This document shows positions 8,263 through 16,510 of a DNA stretch of 64,000 bases, piece by piece. The notes beneath the pieces are model-generated. The model did no database searches. It saw only the letters and a program-made list of their open reading frames with translations, and had not been told where the DNA came from. The stretch is from Erythrobacter donghaensis (GTDB lineage: Bacteria; Pseudomonadota; Alphaproteobacteria; Sphingomonadales; Sphingomonadaceae). Where the stretch lies: positions 14,589 to 78,588 of the forward strand of contig NZ_LSJS01000137.1 of the NCBI RefSeq assembly GCF_001557325.1, read 5' to 3'. The position numbers were made by a program, and so were the translations under genes. How positions within the stretch are numbered: the first letter of the stretch is position 1; each line of letters begins with the position of its first letter.

Positions 8263-8569
8263 TGTAGACGGGCCCCTCCGCGTCAACCCGGTACTTCCGG
8301 CTGACCGCCCCCGTGATCCCGAACTGGCCGATGTGATCGCGCATCCCCGTGTAGGCCGGATCGCGGAAGTGGGCGGCGAGGGCTTCCTCGCTTTCCCACT
8401 CCTCGAACACGTTGACCCGCGCGGGGTTCATCGAACAGGCGCTCCAGTCGTAGTGGATGCAGCCCTTCTCGGCGAGCGCGGCGGCGATATGCGGGCGGGC
8501 GCTGCGCAGGGCCTCGTCGCGCTGGGCGGGATCGAGGTCGATCTGCGCGGAGATGAGAATCTTGGCCAT
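8228..8569 (-). CDS. Antibiotic biosynthesis monooxygenase (ABM) domain protein
   Basis: 113 residues, a single ABM ferredoxin-like domain: ILISAQIDLDPAQRDEALRS, then GCIHYDWSACS and VNVFEEWESEEALAAHF, the classic YgiN-type pattern. Members are cofactor-free monooxygenases acting on quinols or polyketides, or have no known reaction. The gene begins two bases after the SnoaL-like gene and overlaps the upstream end of mobA, so all three are likely cotranscribed. No catalytic residue is decisive; the assignment rests on the fold-level motif. Confidence 0.85.
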   Translation of the reverse strand: MAKILISAQIDLDPAQRDEALRSARPHIAAALAEKGCIHYDWSACSMNPARVNVFEEWESEEALAAHFRDPAYTGMRDHIGQFGITGAVSRKYRVDAEGPVYNAEGNATEAFD

Positions 8570-8571
8570 GC

Positions 8572-8982
8572 TCAGCCCTCCACCCCGAATTCGGCGACGA
8601 TCTTGAATGTGCGGCTGGTGAACAGCCAGCGGCCATCGATCTTCTTCAACTCGTCCTCATACAGGCCGCCGACATGGCGCGCCTTGCCCTCCTTGGGCTT
8701 CAGGATCTCCTGCGTCTGCACGCGGGATTTCGCCGTCTTTCCCGTAACTTCGATCATGCAGGGTACGCAGTGGAAGCTCACCGCCTCGAGCCCGCTCATC
8801 GCCCCGTTCCAGAAGGCGACGATCGCGTCCTTGCCCTCGGTCTGGTGCCCCATCAGATCCCAATGGGCATCCTCGGCCCAGACGCTCGCCCATGTGTCCG
8901 CATCGATCCGCACCACGCCATCGGCATAGGTGCCGTTCAACTCCTGGATCGCCACGCGATCCTCGAGGGGCCCTGTGAACAT
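8572..8982 (-). CDS. SnoaL-like / NTF2-fold family protein
   Basis: 136 residues with the cone-shaped NTF2 pattern: an N-terminal helix DRVAIQELNGTYADGVVRID, the core WASVWAEDAHWDL, GKDAIVAFWNGAM, and the C-terminal sheet with YEDELKKIDGRWLFTSRTFK. SnoaL-like proteins include polyketide cyclases, ketosteroid isomerases and dehydratases. The preceding GGGAGAGAG gives a clear ribosome site. It leads the ABM-mobA group. In sphingomonads such genes often accompany catabolism of steroids or aromatics, in keeping with the left-hand block, but no reaction can be assigned. Confidence 0.85.
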   Translation of the reverse strand: MFTGPLEDRVAIQELNGTYADGVVRIDADTWASVWAEDAHWDLMGHQTEGKDAIVAFWNGAMSGLEAVSFHCVPCMIEVTGKTAKSRVQTQEILKPKEGKARHVGGLYEDELKKIDGRWLFTSRTFKIVAEFGVEG

Positions 8983-9097
8983 TGCTCTCTCCCTTGTCGG
9001 GAGCCGCTATCGACCCCGAGGGGGCGCGGCGACAATGCCCACTTTTGGGAAGGGTGGGGGCACCGCCCTCGATCTAACGTGGAGCACCCACCCCCGA

Positions 9098-9117
9098 CCC
9101 CTCCCTCAAGGGAGGGG
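9098..9117. repeat. Perfect 8-bp inverted repeat downstream of ppc
   Basis: The arms CCCCTCCC and GGGAGGGG flank the four-base loop TCAA. It sits 22 bases past the ppc stop and before the SnoaL-like gene on the same strand. There is no T-run, so it is either a Rho-assisted 3' end or a dispersed GC-rich repeat of a kind I associate with this bacterial group. The rest of the interval from 8983 to 9138 shows nothing else recognisable. Confidence 0.5.
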
Positions 9118-9138
9118 AGAAGGCAGGGCGACCTTCAA

Positions 9139-11898
9139 TCAACCATGCGCGCCGAATTCATTGGCGATCGCGGTTGAAATCCGCAGCGACAATTCCTGCG
9201 CCTTCGCGATCGGCGTCATGAAGTCGCGCTCGATCGACCCGTAGCCCTCCTCGCCGCCGTCGGGGTAGTCGGAGGGCTCGTCGAGCGGGAAGTCGCGCGG
9301 GCCGGGCACGCGCACCGGGAAGGCGCGCCGCAACTGCGCGAGGGCCTCGTCGATCCGCAGGGTCAGCACCATGTCGATCACGTCGCGGCGGCTGATGTCG
9401 TTGGCGCGGCTGAAGGCGGGGACGGCGACGACCTTGAGGAACATGTGCTGGAGCAGCGCGAGGCGCAGCGCCTGGAGCACGCCGATCCGGCGGCGCACAT
9501 GCTCGCGCGCCTCGTCCGGCCTTTCGCCGGGCAGCAGGTCAAGCAGACGGTGAAACTTCAGGGCGTCGATCCGGAGGCGCGAGGCGAGGCGGCGGAACAC
9601 CCCCGTCCGGTCGTCGCCCACCAGATATTCGGCCAATGCGGCGCAGCTGCCTGCGAGGTGATCCTCGGTCCCGCGATAGGTGCGGCTCGCCCAATAGGCC
9701 GAGTTGAACAGCTCGCCATAGGCCGCGACGGTCTTGATGCTGGCGAGTGCGTTTGCCGCGCGCACCAGCCGCAGGATCTGGCGCCCGCGCGGGGATTCGG
9801 TGAGCAGCGCGGCGATTTCCTCGCGATTGCCGTCGGCCGCGCTGCCGATCCCGGCGATGACGTTCACCGGATAGCCCAGTTGCTGGAGGATCGCGTTGTG
9901 CGGGATCGCGCGGATCTGGCGCAGGCTCATCTCGCGGTCGGCGTTTATGTCGCTCTGGCGGCGCGAGACGCGGCTGCCGGTGGGCTTCAATAGCCCCAGC
10001 CCGAAGGCCGTCACCGCGCGGGCATAGGTGCGGCTCGCCAAGTGATCGCCCTGATGCTCCTTGACCGCGCGGTAGAAATCGAGGCTGAGATCGGTGCGGT
10101 GGTAGAAGGGGTCGGCAGGCGCGGCGAGGTCTGCCTCGGCGGGGCGCAGTTCGGCAATCCGCGAGAGCGTCGCGAGCGCCAGCTCGGGCGTCGCGAAGAA
10201 CAGGTAGCCGTCGCCGCCCTGGAAGCTGACCTCGGGCTCCAGCCGGATGCCCGCGCGCGCAAACCGCCGCCGCGCCCAGGGGGAGAGCGGCCATTCGAGG
10301 CGGTCGGCGAAGCTTGCGGGATGCGCGCCGCGCCCCATGCTCTCGCCGTGGGTGTTGAACACCAGCGCGGCGATATCGGAGAGGCCGTTGGCCGCCATCG
10401 CCTCGGCCAGGCGCCCCTGCAACCGCTCGATCGCGAGCGCGGCGGGCACCTGCCCGACGAAGCGGCCTGCGTCCGAGAACCCGGTCTGCACCGCCACGCG
10501 GCCCCGCGCGCGGGCATAGGCGCGGTAGGCGGGCTCGGCGAGCAGCGCGTCGAGGAAGCGGCCGCCGTGTTCCAGCGCAGTCTCGGTCTCGAACAGCGGC
10601 GAGACATCGACCTTGTCTTCCACCCCGAACAGCTTGGCGAAATAGAGCGCGGCCAGCACCGTGGCGGGCTGTTCGCACTCGGCCACCAGCATGCGGATCG
10701 GGGCGTCGGCGTCGATGTGCTTGACGATCTGCGCCATGGCGAGGAACTGGCGGATCGCGGTCGAGCTTTCGGTGGCGAGCGCGGCGAAATTGGTCCTGAG
10801 CGGCGCGGCTTCCTCGACCATCCGGCGCAGCGTCGCGATGGCGCCCTTGCTGGCGAGGTCGATCCCCTCGTCATCCCCGCCGAGCCGGCGGCGAACGGCG
10901 TTGTGGAGCTGCTTGGCGTTCACCCGGAAGTGGATCCAGCCCATGCCGAGCCCGTCCGCGCGCATCGCCGCCGCCAGCGTCAGCAGGGCGATGGCGCGTT
11001 CTTCGGGCGCGCTTGTCGCTTCGCCTTCCAGCGCGGCGATGAGCGGGGTCAGTGACAGCAGGTTGTCGGGGCTGTGCGTGGTCAGCCGGTTGGCGGCTTC
11101 GGCGAGTGCCTCGGCGCTGGAGAGGTCGCCCGCGAAGTCATCGGCGCGCGCGGCGGCGAAGGCGGCGGCGGGCTTGAGGGTCGCGAGCAGCGGGTGGCCT
11201 GCGTCGAGCGCTTCCAGCGAAGCGGTGTAGCGCGCGAGGCGCTCGGCCTTTTCCTGCAAGCGGAAGGCGATCGAGGTGCGCCAGCCGATATCGGTGCGCC
11301 CGTCCATGTCGTAGCCGACCCAGCTGGCGAAGCGGAAGGGGAGCGGCCGCAAGCCGCGCCATTCCTGCGGCCAGCATCGGCGGGCCTCGCCCAGCAGGCG
11401 GGCGACGATCACGTCGCGCGCGTCCTGCGCGCGGGCCATGGCGTCCATCGCGGCCCGGTGCTCGTGCTCGAGCGTCACCGCGGTGCGGGTCGCGGGGACG
11501 GCGCAGACGGTGTCGTCGACTTCCTCGGTCGCCGATGCCGCCATCGCCACCGCCTCGGACTGCGCCGGGCTCAAGAGGAAGGTCGGGTGGGCCGTGAAGA
11601 CAGCGTGGAGCTGCGGGTTCTCCCAGCGCGCGGCAAAGGCGGCGAAGTCCTCCGCATCCTGTGCAGGGGCGGCTGCGGGCGGCGCGAGCAGGGTGCGCAG
11701 CTTGCGCGCGCGCGCCTTCAGCCCGTCGCACTCCAGCTCGGCGACCAGGGCTGCGACATCATCGAGGCTGGTCTCGCCCGCCTCGATTGCCCGCGACAGA
11801 TCGAGCGAGAGCTGGAAGACCGGGTTGAACAGCGGGGTCTCCCGCGTGCGCTGGTGCAACTCGCCCAGCCGCGCCTCGAGCGCCGCGAGCGAGGTCAT
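9139..11898 (-). CDS. ppc: Phosphoenolpyruvate carboxylase, divergent
   Basis: 919 residues, usual PEPC length. PEPC adds bicarbonate to phosphoenolpyruvate to make oxaloacetate and refill the TCA cycle. Family landmarks are the catalytic-His motif AVFTAHPTF near residue 160, GYDMDGRTDIGWRTSI (canonical GGDRDGNP), PLFETETALEHGGRFLDALL, QTGFSDAGRFVGQVPAALA (canonical YSDSxKD), NTHGESMGRGAHP (canonical HGRGGSxGRGGGP) and GSRVSRRQSDINADREMSLR QIRAIP (split here; canonical GSRPAKR...RAIP). Several glycine-rich loops are altered and the C-terminus ends EFGAHG instead of NTG. It is therefore a real PEPC homologue whose activity or allosteric control may differ. The start overlaps the glk stop (ATGA). 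Confidence 0.82.
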   Translation of the reverse strand: MTSLAALEARLGELHQRTRETPLFNPVFQLSLDLSRAIEAGETSLDDVAALVAELECDGLKARARKLRTLLAPPAAAPAQDAEDFAAFAARWENPQLHAVFTAHPTFLLSPAQSEAVAMAASATEEVDDTVCAVPATRTAVTLEHEHRAAMDAMARAQDARDVIVARLLGEARRCWPQEWRGLRPLPFRFASWVGYDMDGRTDIGWRTSIAFRLQEKAERLARYTASLEALDAGHPLLATLKPAAAFAAARADDFAGDLSSAEALAEAANRLTTHSPDNLLSLTPLIAALEGEATSAPEERAIALLTLAAAMRADGLGMGWIHFRVNAKQLHNAVRRRLGGDDEGIDLASKGAIATLRRMVEEAAPLRTNFAALATESSTAIRQFLAMAQIVKHIDADAPIRMLVAECEQPATVLAALYFAKLFGVEDKVDVSPLFETETALEHGGRFLDALLAEPAYRAYARARGRVAVQTGFSDAGRFVGQVPAALAIERLQGRLAEAMAANGLSDIAALVFNTHGESMGRGAHPASFADRLEWPLSPWARRRFARAGIRLEPEVSFQGGDGYLFFATPELALATLSRIAELRPAEADLAAPADPFYHRTDLSLDFYRAVKEHQGDHLASRTYARAVTAFGLGLLKPTGSRVSRRQSDINADREMSLRQIRAIPHNAILQQLGYPVNVIAGIGSAADGNREEIAALLTESPRGRQILRLVRAANALASIKTVAAYGELFNSAYWASRTYRGTEDHLAGSCAALAEYLVGDDRTGVFRRLASRLRIDALKFHRLLDLLPGERPDEAREHVRRRIGVLQALRLALLQHMFLKVVAVPAFSRANDISRRDVIDMVLTLRIDEALAQLRRAFPVRVPGPRDFPLDEPSDYPDGGEEGYGSIERDFMTPIAKAQELSLRISTAIANEFGAHG

Positions 11899-12890
11899 GC
11901 CGCCTCTCCGTGCTCGGAGGCGAAGGCCGCAGCCGCGCCGAACAGGCCGGGCTGCGGGTGGATGATGAGCTTGACCGGGATCCCCGCCATCAGGCTCTCG
12001 AACCGCCCCTTGGCCTTGAAGCGCGCGGCGAAGCCCGAGGCGAGCAGCGTATCGCGGATGCGGTAGCCGAGGCCGCCGGCGATCACCACGCCCGCAAAGC
12101 CGCCCTGTGCCAGCGCCAGATCGCCCGCGACCGAGCCGAGCGAGAGGCAGAACCGGTCCACGGCGGCGGCAGCGAGGCTGTCCTCGCCGCTGGTGCCGAG
12201 GTTCCAGATCTCGATCGCATCGCGCTCGGGCTCGGTGCGGTGCTCGAGCGCGGCGAGCGCCTGATAGATGTCGACGATCCCCGGCCCGGCCACCACCCGC
12301 TCGACCGAGACACGCAGGTGCCGCTGGCGCAACCGGGCGAGGATGGCGTCCTCGATGCTGTCCAAGGGGGCAAAGTCGATGTGTCCGCCCTCGGTCGCCT
12401 GCACCCGGTAATGGCTCCCCGAACGGTAGAGATGTGCGACCCCAAGCCCCGTCCCCGGCCCGAGCACCGAGATCGTGCCCTCGCGCCCCAGCGGCACATC
12501 GGGGCCGGCAAGGTGCAGGAATTGGCTGTCGTCCGCGAGCGCGACCGCATGGGCGACCGCGGCAAAATCATTGACGATGGTGTACTGGCCCGCGCCAAGC
12601 TTCTCGGGGATCAGCGCGGGGCGGATGATCCAGGGGTTGTTGGTGAAGCGGATCACCGGATTGGGCTTGCCGGGGCTGCCGACCGGGCCGGCCACCGCGA
12701 TGCTCACCGCAGCCGGAAGCGTGCCGCCCTTGCGCTTGCGGAAGGCCTCCCACGCGGTCTGGAAGCTGGCGTGATCGGCGGTGTGGAGCGTTTCCGGCTC
12801 GTCGAGGCTGATCGTGCCGTCCGCTCCGATCGAGGCAATGGCAAAGCGGGCATGCGTCCCGCCGATATCGACCACCACCACTTCGCGCAT
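11895..12890 (-). CDS. glk: Glucokinase
   Basis: 331 residues. It phosphorylates glucose with ATP. The phosphate-1 motif VVVDIGGTHARFAIA opens the protein, followed by FTNNPW, IVNDFAAVAHAV with the catalytic Asp, SVLGPGTGLGVAHLY, ATEGGHIDFAP and VVIAGGLGYRI, all classical for bacterial GlcK of the Glk (PF02685) type. The ATG at 12890 is preceded by GGGGAGAGAG; in-frame codons upstream carry no motif, so the longer reading is rejected. It is coupled to ppc by a four-base overlap, pairing the first step of sugar use with anaplerosis. The Entner-Doudoroff genes usually beside glk in this group are not in the window. Confidence 0.93.
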   Translation of the reverse strand: MREVVVVDIGGTHARFAIASIGADGTISLDEPETLHTADHASFQTAWEAFRKRKGGTLPAAVSIAVAGPVGSPGKPNPVIRFTNNPWIIRPALIPEKLGAGQYTIVNDFAAVAHAVALADDSQFLHLAGPDVPLGREGTISVLGPGTGLGVAHLYRSGSHYRVQATEGGHIDFAPLDSIEDAILARLRQRHLRVSVERVVAGPGIVDIYQALAALEHRTEPERDAIEIWNLGTSGEDSLAAAAVDRFCLSLGSVAGDLALAQGGFAGVVIAGGLGYRIRDTLLASGFAARFKAKGRFESLMAGIPVKLIIHPQPGLFGAAAAFASEHGEAA

Positions 12891-12985
12891 AGCTCTCTCC
12901 CCGCCAGCAAATCCTGACACGGCGAGCATTAGCAGGCGGCGCGCGGGAATCCCACGCGCCGCATACTTATTCAAAATCGGGGGTC

Positions 12986-15118
12986 TTACTTGACGCCCAT
13001 TTCCCCGAGCAGGCGCTGCGCGCCGTCGACCTTGTCCATCGTCCACAGCATGAAGCGGCTGTCGACGTGGATCGTGCGGTTGATCTTGGGATCATACATC
13101 CAGTCGCTGACCACGCCCTCGATCGTGCCGTCGAAGGCGAGGCCGACGAACTCGCCGCGCGCATTCAGCGTCGAGGAGCCCGAGTTGCCGTTGGTGATGT
13201 CGACCGTCGACATGAAGTCGACCGGCAGGGTGCCGAGCGCGGGCGCGGTGTAGCTGCCGTAGTCCTTGGCCTTGATCAGCTCGATCATCTTGTCGGGCGC
13301 ATCGAACTCGCCGCGCCCGGTGTGCTTGGCGAGCAGCCCCTCGGCGGTGGTGAAGGCAGTCCAGACCTGCCCGTCGACCGTCTTGCCGGTGACCTTGCCA
13401 TAGGTGAAGCGCAGCGAGCCGTTGGCGTCGGGGTACATGGTCTTGCCCTGCGAGGCCGCATAGGCGAGCCGCGCGGCCATCACCTGCGAACGCGCCTTCT
13501 GGACGCGGCCCGCGCGCTCCTTGTCGGCAGCCTCGGCCGCCATCGCCTCGTCATAGGTCGCCACCGCGAGCTGGATGAAGGGATCGCTCGAGGCCTTGAA
13601 GTCGGCCGGGGTCTTGCCCATCCACTCCAAGCGCTTGGCGGTGGTGCCAAGCTCGCTGCCGGCATAGAGCGCGGCGAGATCCTTGCCTTCGAGGAAGGCA
13701 TCGAAGCTCTTGACGCGCTGGTCGGCAGGCAAGGTGCGATACTCGGCAATCGCGTCGGCGAAGAGCTGCTGGTCGATCGCCTCTACATAACGGCGCTCGA
13801 TCACCTGCATGCGCTGCGTCATGAGGGCCTTGTCGCGCGCCTGGAAGCCGGGTTCGCGGTCCTTGTCGGGCTTGGCCTGCTCGTTCGCCCAGCGATAGAG
13901 CGTGCGCGCCGCGCCGTAGAGCTGGCCGCGTCCGAGCAGCCCGCGCTTGGCATCGGCGAGCGATGCGGCGTTGGTTTCGGCCACCAGCCTGTCGAGCTCG
14001 GCCAGAGCCGCGCCGTATTGCGCCTCGCGCGCCGGATCGGCCTTGATCCACGCGCGGAACGCCGCTTCCTCGGCAGCCTTCTTCTGGGTCAGCGAGATTG
14101 CATCGGCGCCCGCAAGCTGGCCCGCGATCTTCTTCTCGTAGTTCTCCACGCCCTGAAGCGTCGCCGCATAGGCGATGGTCGCGGCCTGGTTGCCCGCGGT
14201 CAGCGCATCGATGCTGTCGCCATATTCGGCGAGCATGCGCTGCTGGTAGGGGTAGAGCTCCTCGTAATAGAAGCGCGCCTCGTCAGCCGTGCGCAGGCGC
14301 TCGGTGGTGCCGGGGAAGCCCGCGACCATCACGAAGTCGCCTTCCTTGACGCCTTCCTTGGCGATCGGCAGCCATGCCTTGGGCTTGAAGGGCACGTTGT
14401 CCTTGCTGAAGGCAGCCGAGGAGCCGTCGGGCGCCACGTAGGCGCGGTAGAACGAGAAGTCCCCGGTGTGGCGCGGCCACTGCCAGTTGTCCTTCTCGCC
14501 GCCGAAATTGCCCACGCCGCCAGCGGGCGCATAGACCAGCCGCACGTCCTGGATCTCAAGCTGCTGCTGGAGCCAGTACTGCGCGCCGCCGAAATAGGCG
14601 CGCACGTCGCAGCGGCGGTTGGCCTGCTTCTCGCACGCTTCGATCAGCGCGGTGCGGTTGGCCTGAAGCCGGTCATAGCGCGCGCGGCCCTCGAGCTTGT
14701 CGGCGCCCTTGAGCATCGCGGCGGTGACATCGCGCAGATCCTCGATCACGTAGATCCGGCTGCCCGGTGCGGCGGGAAGCTCGTCGGCGAGGGTCTTGGC
14801 GAGGAAGCCGTCGGTCAGATAGTCATTCTCGGGCGAGGAGTTGTACTGGAGCGATCCGGCAACGCAGTGGTGGTTGGTCGCAACCAGACCCTGCGGCGAG
14901 AGGAAGGCGGCCGAACACCCGCCCAGCGAGGCGATCGCGGTGAGCGGCGGGCGTTGCAGGTCGCCGAGAGTCTTCGCGTCGAGCTCGAGGCCGGCGGCCT
15001 TCATCTCCTCGGCGATGGCACCGGTCTGGCTCGGCAGCCACATGCCCTCGTCGGCGGTGGCGATAGCGGGGGCGGCGAGCAGCAGGGCGCTGGCCCCGGC
15101 GCGCAGGATCGTCTTCAT
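12986..15118 (-). CDS. S46 family serine peptidase (dipeptidyl-peptidase 7/11 type)
   Basis: 710 residues, the standard size for DPP7/DPP11. It removes dipeptides from the N-terminus of oligopeptides in the periplasm. A signal peptide (MKTILRAGASALLLAAPAIA) is followed by DEGMWLPSQ, typical of mature S46 enzymes. The catalytic His is in GLVATNHHCVAGSLQYNSS, the Asp region in GGEKDNWQWPRHTGDFSFYR, and the nucleophile in NGNSGSSTLNARGEFVGLAF near residue 650. FDGTIEGV after the Ser lines the S1 pocket, but DPP7 and DPP11 specificity cannot be separated reliably by eye. The ATG at 15118 is preferred over an in-frame TTG three codons earlier. Single-gene unit. Confidence 0.92.
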   Translation of the reverse strand: MKTILRAGASALLLAAPAIATADEGMWLPSQTGAIAEEMKAAGLELDAKTLGDLQRPPLTAIASLGGCSAAFLSPQGLVATNHHCVAGSLQYNSSPENDYLTDGFLAKTLADELPAAPGSRIYVIEDLRDVTAAMLKGADKLEGRARYDRLQANRTALIEACEKQANRRCDVRAYFGGAQYWLQQQLEIQDVRLVYAPAGGVGNFGGEKDNWQWPRHTGDFSFYRAYVAPDGSSAAFSKDNVPFKPKAWLPIAKEGVKEGDFVMVAGFPGTTERLRTADEARFYYEELYPYQQRMLAEYGDSIDALTAGNQAATIAYAATLQGVENYEKKIAGQLAGADAISLTQKKAAEEAAFRAWIKADPAREAQYGAALAELDRLVAETNAASLADAKRGLLGRGQLYGAARTLYRWANEQAKPDKDREPGFQARDKALMTQRMQVIERRYVEAIDQQLFADAIAEYRTLPADQRVKSFDAFLEGKDLAALYAGSELGTTAKRLEWMGKTPADFKASSDPFIQLAVATYDEAMAAEAADKERAGRVQKARSQVMAARLAYAASQGKTMYPDANGSLRFTYGKVTGKTVDGQVWTAFTTAEGLLAKHTGRGEFDAPDKMIELIKAKDYGSYTAPALGTLPVDFMSTVDITNGNSGSSTLNARGEFVGLAFDGTIEGVVSDWMYDPKINRTIHVDSRFMLWTMDKVDGAQRLLGEMGVK

Positions 15119-15291
15119 GTGCGGCAAACCTCTCTCACGAATGGATGGCGCCCGCTTGGGCGCAAGAGGCGCGTGTTAGGGCAAAGCGCGCGGGGCTGAA
15201 AAGGGGCATTGTGCCCCATCGACGAACCGCACATCGCGCTCGGCAGGCGACTTCGGGTTCGCACGGGCGAGGTTTTCCTGCAAAACGGCTC

Positions 15292-15312
15292 TTGCGAGTG
15301 ATTATCAGTTCG
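15292..15312. promoter_or_regulatory. Putative Fur-type operator
   Basis: The core TGCGAGTGATTATCAGTT resembles the Fur boxes that precede iron-uptake genes in Sphingomonadales (TGCGAATGATTATCATTT-like). It lies about 50 bases upstream of the lipoprotein start at 15363, where it could overlap the promoter. The remaining 235-base interval between the S46 gene and the lipoprotein shows no other element I can support. Evidence is consensus resemblance only. Confidence 0.45.
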
Positions 15313-15362
15313 GCCATGACGCAGGCTGGATTTCATCACACGCCAAGGACGCACCCCCTCCC

Positions 15363-16226
15363 ATGAACAGCACGCTCAAACTCTGGACTCAGCTTGGCCT
15401 CGGCACCGCGCTTGCAGGCGGGTTGCTGGCCGCCTGCGGGGGCGAGGCAGGCGGAGAGGGCGCGGCGGGCGAGGCGGGAGCTCCTGGCACTGCCGCCACC
15501 GCCGGCGAAGGCGAAGGCGAAGGTGGGAGCGGCGCGGGCGAGGGCGAGGCCGCTGCGCCAGGCGGTGAAGGCGAAGGCGGCGTCGCGGTCGCCGATGCGG
15601 CGAAGGACCCGGTCGCCTACGGCATCGCGCTCGCGGTCGCCGAGGCGCATGTCGTCGCCGCGCGCGATGCCTATGCGGCGGGCAAGAAGGAAGCGGCAGG
15701 CGAGATGTTCGCGCATCCGGTAAGCGAGGTGCTGCTAGACATGGACCCCGCCTTCACCGCGCTGGGCGTCAAGGACATGAAGCCGCTGTTCTCGGCGGCC
15801 TCGGATGCGGCGCTCGCGGGCAAGCCGGTCGCCGAGGTGAACAAGGCCTATGACGCGATCATCGCCGCGCTGCGCGCCGCTGCGGCCAAGGCGCCCAAGA
15901 GCGATGCCAGCGCGGCGAAGGTTCAGGCCGGGGTGATCGCCGACATGATCGAGCGCGCGAGCGCGATGTATCGCCAGCTGCCCACGAACGACGCCTACGA
16001 GCCCTATCTCGACGGCTACGGCTTCGCCCGCGTGGCGGCGGGCAGCTTCGCCGCCTCGGGCGCGGCAATCAAGGCCGAGAACCCCGCGCTCCACGCGGCC
16101 ATCGCCGAGGCGCTTGCTCTGTTAAGCAAGGCCTATCCCGGCGCCGCCCGCCCGGCCAAGCTGCCCGCCGAACCGGGCGCGCTGTCGGGCGCTTCGGCCA
16201 AGGTGATGCTCGCGGCGGGAAGCTGA
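15363..16226 (+). CDS. Lipoprotein of unknown function with Gly/Glu/Ala-rich linker
   Basis: 287 residues. The N-terminus ends in a lipobox, LAGGLLAACGG, with the lipidated Cys at about residue 25, so the protein is membrane-anchored in the periplasm or outer membrane. Residues 26-75 form a low-complexity Gly/Glu/Ala linker (GEGEGEGGSGAGEGEA). The helical remainder contains AEAHVVAARDAYAAGKKEAA and AHPVSEVLLDMDPAF, reminiscent of helical metal-binding periplasmic proteins, but I do not recognise the family. A Fur-like box upstream suggests iron control. It stands alone between a divergent peptidase gene and the two-partner secretion operon. Function is unassigned. Confidence 0.8.
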   Translation: MNSTLKLWTQLGLGTALAGGLLAACGGEAGGEGAAGEAGAPGTAATAGEGEGEGGSGAGEGEAAAPGGEGEGGVAVADAAKDPVAYGIALAVAEAHVVAARDAYAAGKKEAAGEMFAHPVSEVLLDMDPAFTALGVKDMKPLFSAASDAALAGKPVAEVNKAYDAIIAALRAAAAKAPKSDASAAKVQAGVIADMIERASAMYRQLPTNDAYEPYLDGYGFARVAAGSFAASGAAIKAENPALHAAIAEALALLSKAYPGAARPAKLPAEPGALSGASAKVMLAAGS

Positions 16227-16396
16227 TTCCGGGGCCTTCGCGGCGCGAGGAACTCCCGTGCGGCGGATGATACCGCTCGCATTGTTGTCCAAACGCGACA
16301 ATCTTGCCGCTGCGGCCGCGATGGCGCCGCTGCGCGCTTGCCTTTGTCGCAAGCCCTAGTAGCTATGCATCGGAAAAGGGGTCGCCGTTCGCGGGA

Positions 16397-16416
16397 TTGA
16401 CACTGAGGGGTGTCAA
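16397..16416. promoter_or_regulatory. Inverted repeat in the leader of the two-partner secretion operon
   Basis: Seven-base arms TTGACAC and GTGTCAA separated by TGAGGG lie 95 bases upstream of the proposed tpsB start. The arm spacing (centre to centre 13 bases) suits a dimeric regulator. The left arm also resembles a -35 hexamer. The other 260 bases between the lipoprotein and this operon hold no gene I can support. Confidence 0.4.
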
Positions 16417-16510
16417 ATGGCGAACGTCTATCGGGGTCAGGCCGTCGCACGAGACCCGCCGCAGGCGCGGCGGCCGGGCGAAGGCGTGCCGCTGCATTTT
16501 GGGGGGGACC

